A stretch of 20,776 bases of DNA from an uncultured Christensenella sp. (GCA_910577795.1 CAJTNW010000003.1:59443-80218); one strand, 5' to 3'. Shown: positions 8,117 through 16,434, numbered from the stretch's first letter. Notes: generated from the sequence alone by a model not told the origin. Made by a program: numbers and translations.

Positions 8117-8135
8117 TTAAAAGTTTAACTTTTAA
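8117..8135. repeat. 19-base perfect palindrome, candidate operator
   Basis: TTAAAAGTT, one central T, then AACTTTTAA: a perfect 9-1-9 inverted repeat. A further copy of TTAAAAGT lies at 8093-8100, 24 bases away in register. The palindrome is 13 bases upstream of the ecfA1 -35 box and 44 bases upstream of the fucosidase -35 box. It resembles a dimeric regulator site, but AT-rich palindromes also arise by chance. Confidence 0.4.
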
Positions 8136-8179
8136 TAGTAAGTGCACTATTTTTTGTTATAACTGACAATTTTTGGCTA

Positions 8180-8208
8180 TTGACAATAAAATTTAATTAT
8201 AGTATAAT
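8180..8208 (+). promoter_or_regulatory. Consensus sigma-A-type promoter of the tandem fucosidase genes
   Basis: -35 TTGACA (8180-8185), 17-base spacer, -10 TATAAT (8203-8208): all twelve consensus bases at the ideal spacing. It lies 33 bases before the first fucosidase start. So strong a core promoter suggests either high constitutive expression or tight repression. Confidence 0.88.
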
Positions 8209-8241
8209 TTTGATAATATATAGGTTGTTTTGGGAGGAAAT

Positions 8242-9564
8242 ATGAGCAAATCTTTAGACGAACAATTAGTTGTGCCAGTGCCTAATGAAAGACAAATGGC
8301 AATATTTAATATGGGATATTACAATTTTATTCATTTTGGCATAAATACTTTTACGCATAAGGAATGGGGAAGTGGACATGAACCATTGTCCAAATTTAAA
8401 CTTAAAAATCTTGATACTGATAAGTGGGTGCAAGACTTAATTGCAACTGGCAGTAAAGGAGTGATATTAACTGCTAAGCATCATGATGGATTTTGCTTGT
8501 TTCCAAGCAAGTATACAGATTATTGCATAAAAAATACTCCTTTTATGGATGGCAAAGGGGATGTTGTTGGCAGTCTTGCAAAATCTTGCAAAAAGTATAA
8601 CTTCAAGTTTGGTTTTTATTTGTCACCATGGGATAGACATGAGCCTACTTATGGCAGTGAGGCATATAACGATTATTTTTGTAATCAGTTAGAGGAATTA
8701 TGCACGAATTATGGTGAAATATTTTGTGTTTGGTTTGATGGCGCTTGTGGTGAAGGACCTAATGGCAAAAAACAAAGATATGACTGGGAAAGATATTATG
8801 AAGTGATACATAAATACCAACCAAATTGCATAATATCCAACTGTGCTAAAGATGTTAGATGGATAGGCAATGAGGGAGGTAGATGCCGTGAGGCAGAATG
8901 GTCAGTTGTGCCAAAAAGACTGCAATGCTTTGACGAAGTAATGCGTAATCAACAACAGCAAGAAGGCACTTTTGCTATGGCAAAAATTGATAATACAGAC
9001 GATAATCTTGGGGAGAGAAGTACTATAATTGATGGTGAAGAATTGGTATTTTGGCCGTCTGAAATGGATATATCTGCTACAGAATATGGCTGGTTTAATT
9101 TGCGTTGGATGAGATGGTTTTTTGCAAGAAGTGTGGATAATTTTGTTGGTTGCTATTTGCGTTCTGTAGGCAACAATGCAACTTTACTTGTTAATGTTGG
9201 ACCTAATGAAAAGGGAGAACTTCCTGCAAAATTTATCAAACGAATGATTGGGGCAAAAGAAAAATTACAGCAAATGTTTAAAGATAAAGTAGAAACTACT
9301 ACTTGTAAAATTAATGATTTTGAGTATGAAATAAATTTTCCAAAAACATCTGTAAGCAAGGTTGTGCTTGCTGAAGACTTGACTAAAAGTCAAAGAGTGG
9401 AAAGTTTTGCCTTAAATGTTGGTGGAAAAGAAATATTTAAAGCACGCACTATTGGCTTTAAAAAGATTTGTGTTTTTGACAATATTGAAACAGATAAAAT
9501 TACTTTAAAAATACTAGATAGTAGATGTGAACCTTATATTAAGGATATTAAAGTTTATAAATAA
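8242..9564 (+). CDS. Alpha-L-fucosidase, GH29 (subfamily B-like)
   Basis: A retaining glycoside hydrolase predicted to remove alpha-1,3/1,4-linked fucose from branched (Lewis-type) oligosaccharides. The start is ATG 8242, with GGGAGGA five bases upstream; the TTG at 8230 overlaps that site and is unlikely. It has 440 residues and no signal peptide, so it acts in the cytoplasm. GH29 marks are YYNFIHFGINTFT with EWGSG (26-45), the AKHHDGFCLFPSKYT block (79-92), and WFDGACGEGPNG with nucleophile candidate Asp166. RWIGNE places Glu211 exactly 45 residues later, the same spacing as the Asp172/Glu217 pair known for the Bifidobacterium GH29-B enzyme Blon_2336. A beta-sandwich C-terminal domain follows (about 345-440). 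It is first of two tandem paralogs behind a perfect consensus promoter. Exact linkage preference is inferred. Confidence 0.92.
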   Translation: MSKSLDEQLVVPVPNERQMAIFNMGYYNFIHFGINTFTHKEWGSGHEPLSKFKLKNLDTDKWVQDLIATGSKGVILTAKHHDGFCLFPSKYTDYCIKNTPFMDGKGDVVGSLAKSCKKYNFKFGFYLSPWDRHEPTYGSEAYNDYFCNQLEELCTNYGEIFCVWFDGACGEGPNGKKQRYDWERYYEVIHKYQPNCIISNCAKDVRWIGNEGGRCREAEWSVVPKRLQCFDEVMRNQQQQEGTFAMAKIDNTDDNLGERSTIIDGEELVFWPSEMDISATEYGWFNLRWMRWFFARSVDNFVGCYLRSVGNNATLLVNVGPNEKGELPAKFIKRMIGAKEKLQQMFKDKVETTTCKINDFEYEINFPKTSVSKVVLAEDLTKSQRVESFALNVGGKEIFKARTIGFKKICVFDNIETDKITLKILDSRCEPYIKDIKVYK

Positions 9565-9627
9565 AATAGTTAAATGTTATAAATAAACTATCAAAAATCG
9601 GGGTTAAATAAAGAGGGAATTAAAATT

Positions 9628-10950
9628 ATGAGCAAAAAATTTGATGAATATTTGATAAATGCTTATCCTAATGAAAGACAATTGTTTATTATGGATTTAG
9701 GATATTATAACTTTATACATTTTGGACTAAATACTTTTACAAAAAAGGAATGGGGAAGTGGACATGTACCTACAAGTGAATTTAAACTAAAAAATCTTGA
9801 TACAGATAAGTGGGTACAAGATTTGATGGCAACTGGTAGTAAAGGTGTAATAATTACAGCAAAACACCATGATGGATTTTGTTTGTTTCCAAGTAAGTAT
9901 ACAGATTATTGTATAAAAAATACTCCTTTTATGAATGGACAAGGTGATGTAGTTGGAAGTCTTGCTGAATCTTGCAAAAAATTTGGGTTTAAGTTAGGTT
10001 TTTATTTGTCACCATGGGATAGACATGAGGCTACTTATGGTAGTGATGCGTATAATGATTATTTTTGTAACCAGTTAGAGGAACTTTGCACAAACTATGG
10101 CGAAATATTTTGTATTTGGTTTGATGGTGCTTGTGGTGAAGGTCCTAATGGCAGAAAACAAAATTATGACTGGGATAGGTATTTTGCAGTTATACATAAA
10201 TATCAACCTAATTGTGTTATTACTAATTGTGCGTATGATGTTAGATGGATAGGTAACGAACGTGGCTGGGCAAGAGAGGCAGAGTGGGCTGTAGTGCCAA
10301 AAAGATTGCAATGTTTTGATAATGTGATGCGTGTTTCTCAGCAAACAGAAGGTACGTTTACTATGCACAGAATTGATACTACAGATAGAGATTTAGGACA
10401 ACGTAAAACTATTGTTGAAGGGGAAGAAATGGTATTTTGGCCATCCGAAATGGATATATCTGCAACTTATGCAGGTTGGTTTTATAGAAAGTGGTTTGAA
10501 GTTTTTCTTGCAAGGTCAGTTAATAATTTAGTAAATTGTTATATGCGGTCTGTTGGTAATAATGCAACTTTACTTGTAAATGTTGCACCTAACCCAAATG
10601 GAGAATTACCAGCAAAATTTATTAAAAGAATGATTAAAGCAAAAGAAAAAATACAAAATATTTTTAAAGAAGAAGTAAAATGTGAATTAAAACAATTAAG
10701 TACAAATGAGTACGAAGTTACTTTCCCAAAAGGCAAAGTTTCAAAATTAGTTTTAAGTGAGGATTTATCAAAAAGTCAAAGAGTTGAAGAGTTTGAACTT
10801 TATGCAAATGGCAAAAAGATTTTTAAGAGTAAAACTATAGGCTTTAAAAAGTTTTGTATATTTAAAAAAGTTGAAACAGATAAAATTATAATCAAAGTTA
10901 CAGATAGTAGATGTGAGCCATATATTGGCGGTTGCAGAGTTTACAGATAA
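9628..10950 (+). CDS. Alpha-L-fucosidase, GH29 (subfamily B-like), tandem paralog
   Basis: Clear duplicate of the preceding gene: the same 440-residue length, colinear without visible gaps, and long identical blocks (for example YNDYFCNQLEELCTNYGEIF). It keeps the nucleophile candidate Asp166 in WFDGACG and the acid/base candidate Glu211 in RWIGNE, so both copies should be active. Differences cluster around residues 212-260 (ERGWAREAEW against EGGRCREAEW, and the following loop) and in the C-terminal domain, which could shift substrate preference. There is no signal peptide. The gap to the first copy is 63 bases without a terminator, so the two are probably co-transcribed. The ribosome binding site GAGGG is about ten bases upstream of the ATG. 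A strong terminator follows at 10964-10992. Confidence 0.92.
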   Translation: MSKKFDEYLINAYPNERQLFIMDLGYYNFIHFGLNTFTKKEWGSGHVPTSEFKLKNLDTDKWVQDLMATGSKGVIITAKHHDGFCLFPSKYTDYCIKNTPFMNGQGDVVGSLAESCKKFGFKLGFYLSPWDRHEATYGSDAYNDYFCNQLEELCTNYGEIFCIWFDGACGEGPNGRKQNYDWDRYFAVIHKYQPNCVITNCAYDVRWIGNERGWAREAEWAVVPKRLQCFDNVMRVSQQTEGTFTMHRIDTTDRDLGQRKTIVEGEEMVFWPSEMDISATYAGWFYRKWFEVFLARSVNNLVNCYMRSVGNNATLLVNVAPNPNGELPAKFIKRMIKAKEKIQNIFKEEVKCELKQLSTNEYEVTFPKGKVSKLVLSEDLSKSQRVEEFELYANGKKIFKSKTIGFKKFCIFKKVETDKIIIKVTDSRCEPYIGGCRVYR

Positions 10951-10963
10951 AAATAAAATAATT

Positions 10964-10992
10964 AAAAGCACTCATAATATGGGTGCTTTTTT
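10964..10992 (+). terminator. Terminator of the tandem fucosidase operon
   Basis: A ten-pair stem (10964-10973 with 10981-10990, one G-U pair) around a 7-base loop ends in six T. It begins 13 bases after the second fucosidase stop codon. Confidence 0.85.
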
Positions 10993-11134
10993 AGTTTTTA
11001 AACTAAAGAAAAAAGTTGGATTTTATGAAAATTTTAAGACATTAAGTCGTATTAAAAATAAGTTTATTATTTTAGTTTGTATAAAATATTATAATATTTA
11101 TTGCAAAATGTAAAAAAATGGTGTATATTAAAGG

Positions 11135-11150
11135 TATAATACAATATAAT
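11135..11150 (+). promoter_or_regulatory. Possible -10 region of the WG-repeat gene
   Basis: Two TATAAT boxes (11135-11140 and 11145-11150) lie just before the gene, but neither has a good -35 at 16-18 bases. Several other TATAAT-like strings occur in this AT-rich gap, so assignment is weak. Confidence 0.25.
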
Positions 11151-11166
11151 GGAGTAGTATAGTTGT

Positions 11167-12489
11167 ATGAGAAAAAATAAAAATAATAAAGAAAATACAA
11201 AATCACTTTCTAATATTGATAACATTGATGCTAATAGTGATATAAATAGCGGCTTTGATGATTTGATGTATGATAACTTAGATAGTGACTATGCTTATTT
11301 TGAAGATAATGATTTTGAGGAAGAGGAAAAACAAACAAAACCTGTTTCTGATGATTTTATGCTTGCAGAACCACAAGACAACATAATTTTGCCAGAAAAT
11401 AATCTTCCTATGAGTGCGGATAATAATCTTCCACAAGAAAATAAACCTATAAAAATGAGAGAAATAGCAGTTCAGTCTGAAACAACAAAAGTAAATGCTT
11501 TTGACTTGTTTTTCTTAAGACTTTGGGCTGGTATGGTGGCACTGCTTGGATATACGGCTAATGGTATTAACTATATAATTAATGCAATATTTAAGCATAA
11601 ATTACCTGTAAAGTATATTAAGGCTTTTTTAGTAGTACTTGTTATAATTTTGCTTTTGCTAATTATTATTGTTCCAGCAACTGCAAATAGTCAACCAAAA
11701 AGCACAAGTGGAGATGGACTGGTAATTTTTGAGAGCAATATGGTGCCTGTACAAGTTAGAGTTGATGATGGAAGCGGTGAGCCTGTTTATAAATGGGGAT
11801 ACCTTGATAAAAAGAAAGCCGCAAGTGGTACTGGTATAGATTCGCTTGCAATACCTGCTAAATATGAAGAGGCTTTGCCTTTTAATAAATATGGAATTGC
11901 GTGGGTAAGGGTTCGTGATGATAAAGGACATTATTGGGAACTTATTAATTCAAAAGGTAAACGCGTGGGAGAAAGAACTTATGCTGTAAGTACTTCACTT
12001 CCAATCGGACAAAGACCTTTTGGTGAATTTACTGATAGTAAACTTGCTTGGGTAAACGAAAATAGTAAGTTTGGATATATTGACATTAAAGGTAATGTAA
12101 AAATAGCATGTGACCTAGATGTTGCCGGTGATTTTATTGATGGTATAGCAAGAGTTGGTAGAGGTAATTATCAATGGTATATCAACAAAAAAGGTAATGT
12201 TGTAGGTAGGTCTTACGATTATATTGAAGTACTTGATTTTTCTTGTGGCTTAGGAGCAGTAAACAAAGGCGGTAGATGGGGCTTTGTTGATAAAAAAGGT
12301 AAGGAAGTAATTGAGTTAAAATACGATGCAGTAAGTCAGTTTGTAGATGGATATGCTATGGTAAAAATGGGTAAAACCTTTGGTGTTATAAATACAGACG
12401 GGGATTTGATAATCAATACTCAATGGTATTATGACATTGTTATAACAAATGAAATATTTGAAAACTTTATTAAAGTTCATAAAAACTAA
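11167..12489 (+). CDS. Membrane-anchored WG-repeat protein
   Basis: A 440-residue protein in three parts. Residues 1-100 are very acidic and Asn/Asp-rich, probably disordered and cytoplasmic. A mildly hydrophobic stretch (about 111-142) precedes a strong transmembrane helix (about 152-170). From about 208 to the end there is a chain of WG (KWG) repeats, with cores KWGYLDKK (209-216), WELINSKGK, FGYIDIKGN, WYINKKGN, WGFVDKKGK and FGVINTDGD. These beta-rich repeats would lie outside the cell. Such repeat proteins are common in Clostridia and their roles are mostly unknown; a binding or sensing role is a guess. The gene stands alone between two terminators (10964-10992 and 12504-12535) in the middle of the fucosidase region. 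The start has only a distant GGAG, 12 bases upstream. Confidence 0.85.
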   Translation: MRKNKNNKENTKSLSNIDNIDANSDINSGFDDLMYDNLDSDYAYFEDNDFEEEEKQTKPVSDDFMLAEPQDNIILPENNLPMSADNNLPQENKPIKMREIAVQSETTKVNAFDLFFLRLWAGMVALLGYTANGINYIINAIFKHKLPVKYIKAFLVVLVIILLLLIIIVPATANSQPKSTSGDGLVIFESNMVPVQVRVDDGSGEPVYKWGYLDKKKAASGTGIDSLAIPAKYEEALPFNKYGIAWVRVRDDKGHYWELINSKGKRVGERTYAVSTSLPIGQRPFGEFTDSKLAWVNENSKFGYIDIKGNVKIACDLDVAGDFIDGIARVGRGNYQWYINKKGNVVGRSYDYIEVLDFSCGLGAVNKGGRWGFVDKKGKEVIELKYDAVSQFVDGYAMVKMGKTFGVINTDGDLIINTQWYYDIVITNEIFENFIKVHKN

Positions 12490-12503
12490 ATTAAAATAAA
12501 GGT

Positions 12504-12537
12504 AAAACAGGCGGACTGAACACTGCCTGTTTTTATA
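12504..12537 (+). terminator. Terminator after the WG-repeat gene
   Basis: AAAACAGGC (12504-12512) pairs with GCCTGTTTT (12525-12533), extended by two inner pairs including one G-U. A short T-rich tail follows. It starts 15 bases after the stop codon. Confidence 0.82.
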
Positions 12538-12555
12538 TAAAAATTAAAAAAGGTA

Positions 12556-12584
12556 TTGAAATTATATTTATATTATGGTAAAAT
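12556..12584 (+). promoter_or_regulatory. Sigma-A-type promoter of the GH29-GH98 operon
   Basis: -35 TTGAAA (12556-12561), 17-base spacer, -10 TAAAAT (12579-12584). Ten of twelve bases match the consensus. It lies about 20 bases before the GH29 start and just after the preceding terminator. Confidence 0.7.
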
Positions 12585-12604
12585 AAGGTATTGTTGGAGG
12601 GAAT

Positions 12605-14065
12605 ATGAAGACTATTAAAGAGTATCTTGCAATAGTAGATGAGGTAATTGAAAAGGGAGTATATAAAGATAACTGGCAAAGTCTATCTTCATTTAAAATG
12701 CCGTCTTGGTACAGAAAAGGAAGATTTGGTTTGTTTGTACACTGGGGTGTTTATTCTGTGCCTGCGTTTGGCAATGAGTGGTATCCAAGAAGAATGTATT
12801 TAAAATTTGACCCTTGCTATAATCATAGGATTAAAACTTATGGTGAAAATGCCGATTATAGACAAATTGTAGAAAAATTTAATCCAACAGAATTTAATGC
12901 TGAAGAATGGACGAAAATATTTAAAAGTAGTGGTGCAAATTTTGTTATGCCTGTATGTGAACATCATGATGGTGTTAAAATGTACGAAAGTGAACTTAAT
13001 AAGTGGAATACTAAGGAACTTTTAGGCAAAGATTTTATGCTTGAATTAAAGGATAGTATAGAGTCAAACGGAATGAAGTTTTTTGCATCTAATCATAGAG
13101 CAGAACATTACTTTTTTTTGAATGGTGCTAGAGCAAATTGCCCAAATTCAGAAGTTACAAAAAATTTATATCCTGATTTATATGGTCCAGCCGCTCTTCC
13201 TAATAATGGTAATCCTTATGCCGATACTAGTTTGAAAGTGACTACTGAGTGGTGCGAAGACTGGCTAGCCTCTAGTTGTGAGATGATAGATAGATTAAAA
13301 CCTTATGCAGTGTACTTTGACTGGTGGATATATATGTCAGAGTTTAAGCCATATATCAAAAAGTTTTTAGCATATTACTATAACCGCGGATTAGAGTGGA
13401 AAAAAGAAGTGGGCGTATTTTATAAATGGGGCTCAATTATGCCAGGTTGTGCTATATATGATGTGGAAAGAGGTCAAATTGATGGCATAGCAACAGAACT
13501 TTGGCAAAATGACACTGCTATTGCAAAAAATAGTTGGGGATATACCGAAAACAATTCATTTAAAAAGCCAGCAGATTTAATAAGAAATATGATGGACGTA
13601 GTATCCAAAAATGGCTGCTTTATGCTAAATGTTGGACCAAAAGCAAGTGGTGTAATATGTGATGAGGAAAGAGCAGTATTAAAGCAAATTGGTGAATGGT
13701 TAAAAGTTAATGGTGAGGCAGTATATGATGCTATGCCGTTTTACGTGTATGGCGAGGGCAAAAAAATAAAAAATAGGGCTTTTAATGATAACTTGGTTTA
13801 TGGCAAAAATGATTATAGATTTACTTTTAAAACAGGTGCAATATATGTAGTGCCTATGTGCAATAAACTAAGAAAGAGTTATAAAATAAAATCACTTAGG
13901 TTTGCAAATGAGGGCGGCATAAGATATGATATTTTAAAAGTTGAAATTTTAGGATATGATAATATTAATGTAGAATATAAAAGAGATAAGCAATATATGA
14001 CAATAAACATACTTGACGAAATAAAAAGCGATATGCCAGTATGTTTTAAGATTACAATTGATTAG
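12605..14065 (+). CDS. Alpha-L-fucosidase, GH29 (subfamily A-like)
   Basis: A second, clearly different type of GH29 enzyme, 486 residues, without signal peptide and so probably cytoplasmic. Family marks are WYRKGRFGLFVHWGVYSVP (35-53), EWYPRRMY (58-65), the CEHHDG block (118-123), VYFDWWIY with nucleophile candidate Asp239, then a SWGY motif and FMLNVGPKASG. This N-terminal FGLFVHWG form is the classic GH29-A signature, typical of enzymes with broad linkage range including alpha-1,2-fucose; that specificity is an inference. The segment before SWGY reads WQNDTAIA, where many relatives have a PWET-like stretch, so the acid/base residue cannot be named from sequence alone. The start has GGAGGG just upstream. 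The GH98 gene begins 11 bases after its stop, so the two work together in one transcript. Confidence 0.92.
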   Translation: MKTIKEYLAIVDEVIEKGVYKDNWQSLSSFKMPSWYRKGRFGLFVHWGVYSVPAFGNEWYPRRMYLKFDPCYNHRIKTYGENADYRQIVEKFNPTEFNAEEWTKIFKSSGANFVMPVCEHHDGVKMYESELNKWNTKELLGKDFMLELKDSIESNGMKFFASNHRAEHYFFLNGARANCPNSEVTKNLYPDLYGPAALPNNGNPYADTSLKVTTEWCEDWLASSCEMIDRLKPYAVYFDWWIYMSEFKPYIKKFLAYYYNRGLEWKKEVGVFYKWGSIMPGCAIYDVERGQIDGIATELWQNDTAIAKNSWGYTENNSFKKPADLIRNMMDVVSKNGCFMLNVGPKASGVICDEERAVLKQIGEWLKVNGEAVYDAMPFYVYGEGKKIKNRAFNDNLVYGKNDYRFTFKTGAIYVVPMCNKLRKSYKIKSLRFANEGGIRYDILKVEILGYDNINVEYKRDKQYMTINILDEIKSDMPVCFKITID

Positions 14066-14076
14066 AGGTTAAATAA

Positions 14077-16434
14077 ATGAAGTTTACACTTACTAAAAAA
14101 TGGAAAATTGGAATAAGTATAATAGCATGCGTTTTGGTAGTTGTTATTGTGCTTAGTTGCGTATTGGCAAATTTGCAATATGCACGGACTGAGTTTGCTT
14201 TATTTAGTGAGGCAAGAGCAATTTTAGCAAAAAGTTTTGACAAAACTGAACTTGGTGAAAAAGCAGATTTAAAAAGAACTATTGATAATACTAACCCATT
14301 AAATTTAGTTAGTTATTATGGTAATGAAGATTTAATAGTTTTTTGGAATACCTTGCCAGAAAAACAAAGAGAATATAGCATTTTGCTTTTAGTACCAGGA
14401 CAAATTTTGCTGGCAAATGGCGAAAGTAATTTGCATAATCTTGAAAAATGGGCAGATACTTGCGAAAAAAATAAAATACCTTATGCGATACAAGCCATCA
14501 ATGGCGAAACACACATGGAGGCAAGACCACCTATTAAATATTTGGAAGAAAGGTTTGCTACAAAACATACGTATTTTTATGGTTTGAATGTGTCTGAACT
14601 TTATAATGGTGTTGATTTGCGTGGGGAAGCAGAAAGTGATAATTCGTTGTATATAATGGATATGGTTAAACTTTGTGCTAAATATGGTGCTTTCTTTATT
14701 TGGACGGATACTAATTTAAACTACAAAAATGGAATAATACTTGAATGCTTAGAGAATAATGAAAGTTTATATACAACTTTTAAAATTTATAGCGATTATA
14801 TATGTATGCTAAATAACGAAAGTATTGCAGACCCCGCAACTTTTGCTTTGTTGCAAGGACTATGGCTTAGTGGCTTAATTGGCAACTGGGGTGTTTCAAG
14901 TGACTGGTGGCATTGGAAAAATGATGGATATAAATCTTTGTTTGGTGAAAATGATGATTATATAGGCAATGAGTGGGAACAAGTATTTTGCTATCCGGAA
15001 AATATGTATGTACAGTCTATGATGCTAGTAGTTAGCCGTGGCGGAACTTGTTTTTCTCAAGAAACACCTAATTTTGCAATTAGTTATAACGGAAATCATA
15101 TTGCAGGGTATGAATATGCAATTAGCCCTTTTTTAGATAGGATAATTGATGGCAGGTTAACCATACCTACAATGGACGAAGTTTATATTGCAACAAGTTT
15201 TGCTATAATGGGCAAACAAAACTATATGCTTTCTAATTATAATTTAAAGGAAAGTAATTTGTATCCTACACAAGGTAATAGTGGAATAGTGCCATTATTG
15301 CCAAAAAACTTAAGAACTGATGAACGCAAATTGTTTGTGGATAGAGGCATTGTGCTTGTAGATTATAAAGTTTCTAGCAAAGAATTTATGCGTGTGTTTG
15401 GTGAAAATGATGCAAATACTTACTTTACAAATACAGGACAAAATTGGTATTACATTAATAATTTAGAAAATCAAAAAGGTACTAAATATGCTAGGTTTAC
15501 ACCAAAATATTCTAGTGCAGAAAATTTTTATATAGAGTCAGAGGAACATTCTTCGGCAATAATTACAGATACTAAAAATGGATTAAAAATATATTTGAGC
15601 AACTATCGTACAGATAAAACAGATATGATACAGCAAGACTCAGAAAAGATTTTTGAGAGTGGCAGTTGGGAGAGTTATGTTTCAAAATATCTTACTTTGG
15701 ATAGAAATGGTAATCCACTTGGAGTAAAGGATAGTGCTTTACGAAAAACTATAATTGAAATAAAAGGTAGTTATGATGGTGGCGAACCATTGATTAAATG
15801 GAATAACCGTAGTGATGGTGGTGGAGAAAATAACAGAAAATTTAGAGTTACTAAACAAATATACAATAGTGAGACTAAAACTTTAAGATTAGAAATAGAA
15901 CATAATGGTGTTGTTGATTTTGAAGTTTATTTAGAGGATAGTGGAAATGAGTATAAACCTTTGCGTCGTGACGGCAGAGAAGATATTTACTCTAAAATAA
16001 CTGTTGATGGTAGCAAACTTGAGGCTTTGGTTGCCGAAAAAATTACTGATAGTTACAACTACACTTATTTTAGTTATCTTGAATATGATAAACAATTTGA
16101 AAAAGCAAGAGTTATGTTAGACGAGAAAACTTATACTCAAAAACAAATAGATAAACAAGTAAAAGAATTAACTAAAGCAAAAAATAATCTAATTAATATA
16201 CAAAGTGAGATAGGTTTAATTAAAAAAGTAGTAAATGGCAACTATCAAGCAACGGCTATGCTTGCTTATGATGCTTTATTAAGAGAAATGTTATCTTGTC
16301 AAAAATATGTAAGTGGTAGAAGTAATAAACTAGAGTATGCTAGCATTTACAAAAATAAAAATATATCTTGCACTTTTTCGTTAAAGAAAAAAGCAATTGT
16401 AAAGGCATATAACAATTTGCTTTTATATGTTTAA
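14077..16434 (+). CDS. Membrane-anchored GH98 endo-beta-galactosidase (blood-group glycan hydrolase) with FIVAR tail
   Basis: A 785-residue surface enzyme. Residues 9-32 form a hydrophobic signal or signal-anchor segment after a basic start. Residues about 70-400 resemble the GH98 catalytic barrel: FYGLNVSELY, FFIWTDTN, LLQGLWLSG, WGVSSDWWHW and RGGTCFSQETPNF line up by eye with the Streptococcus pneumoniae GH98 enzymes. Glu174, Asp276 and Glu329 fall at or near the conserved acidic positions. Residues 420-620 match the GH98 C-terminal sandwich (LSNYRTDKTDM, IEIKGSYDGG, VDFEVYL). Residues about 645-708 form a helical FIVAR domain, and 709-785 an unassigned tail. Known GH98 enzymes cut beta-1,4-galactosyl bonds to release blood-group A/B or H/Lewis-Y oligosaccharides. 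The sequence does not show which antigen this enzyme prefers. The ribosome binding site AGAGG overlaps the preceding stop. Confidence 0.85.
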   Translation: MKFTLTKKWKIGISIIACVLVVVIVLSCVLANLQYARTEFALFSEARAILAKSFDKTELGEKADLKRTIDNTNPLNLVSYYGNEDLIVFWNTLPEKQREYSILLLVPGQILLANGESNLHNLEKWADTCEKNKIPYAIQAINGETHMEARPPIKYLEERFATKHTYFYGLNVSELYNGVDLRGEAESDNSLYIMDMVKLCAKYGAFFIWTDTNLNYKNGIILECLENNESLYTTFKIYSDYICMLNNESIADPATFALLQGLWLSGLIGNWGVSSDWWHWKNDGYKSLFGENDDYIGNEWEQVFCYPENMYVQSMMLVVSRGGTCFSQETPNFAISYNGNHIAGYEYAISPFLDRIIDGRLTIPTMDEVYIATSFAIMGKQNYMLSNYNLKESNLYPTQGNSGIVPLLPKNLRTDERKLFVDRGIVLVDYKVSSKEFMRVFGENDANTYFTNTGQNWYYINNLENQKGTKYARFTPKYSSAENFYIESEEHSSAIITDTKNGLKIYLSNYRTDKTDMIQQDSEKIFESGSWESYVSKYLTLDRNGNPLGVKDSALRKTIIEIKGSYDGGEPLIKWNNRSDGGGENNRKFRVTKQIYNSETKTLRLEIEHNGVVDFEVYLEDSGNEYKPLRRDGREDIYSKITVDGSKLEALVAEKITDSYNYTYFSYLEYDKQFEKARVMLDEKTYTQKQIDKQVKELTKAKNNLINIQSEIGLIKKVVNGNYQATAMLAYDALLREMLSCQKYVSGRSNKLEYASIYKNKNISCTFSLKKKAIVKAYNNLLLYV

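Noticed and set aside
10075..10368. Cys/Thr-rich open frame on the minus strand within the second fucosidase
   Set aside because: Antisense of a well-conserved GH29 catalytic region, with no start signal.
14104..14172. Cysteines in the GH98 N-terminal segment as lipobox sites
   Set aside because: The first Cys leaves too short a hydrophobic core, and the second has Leu at -2. A transmembrane anchor or ordinary signal peptide is more likely.
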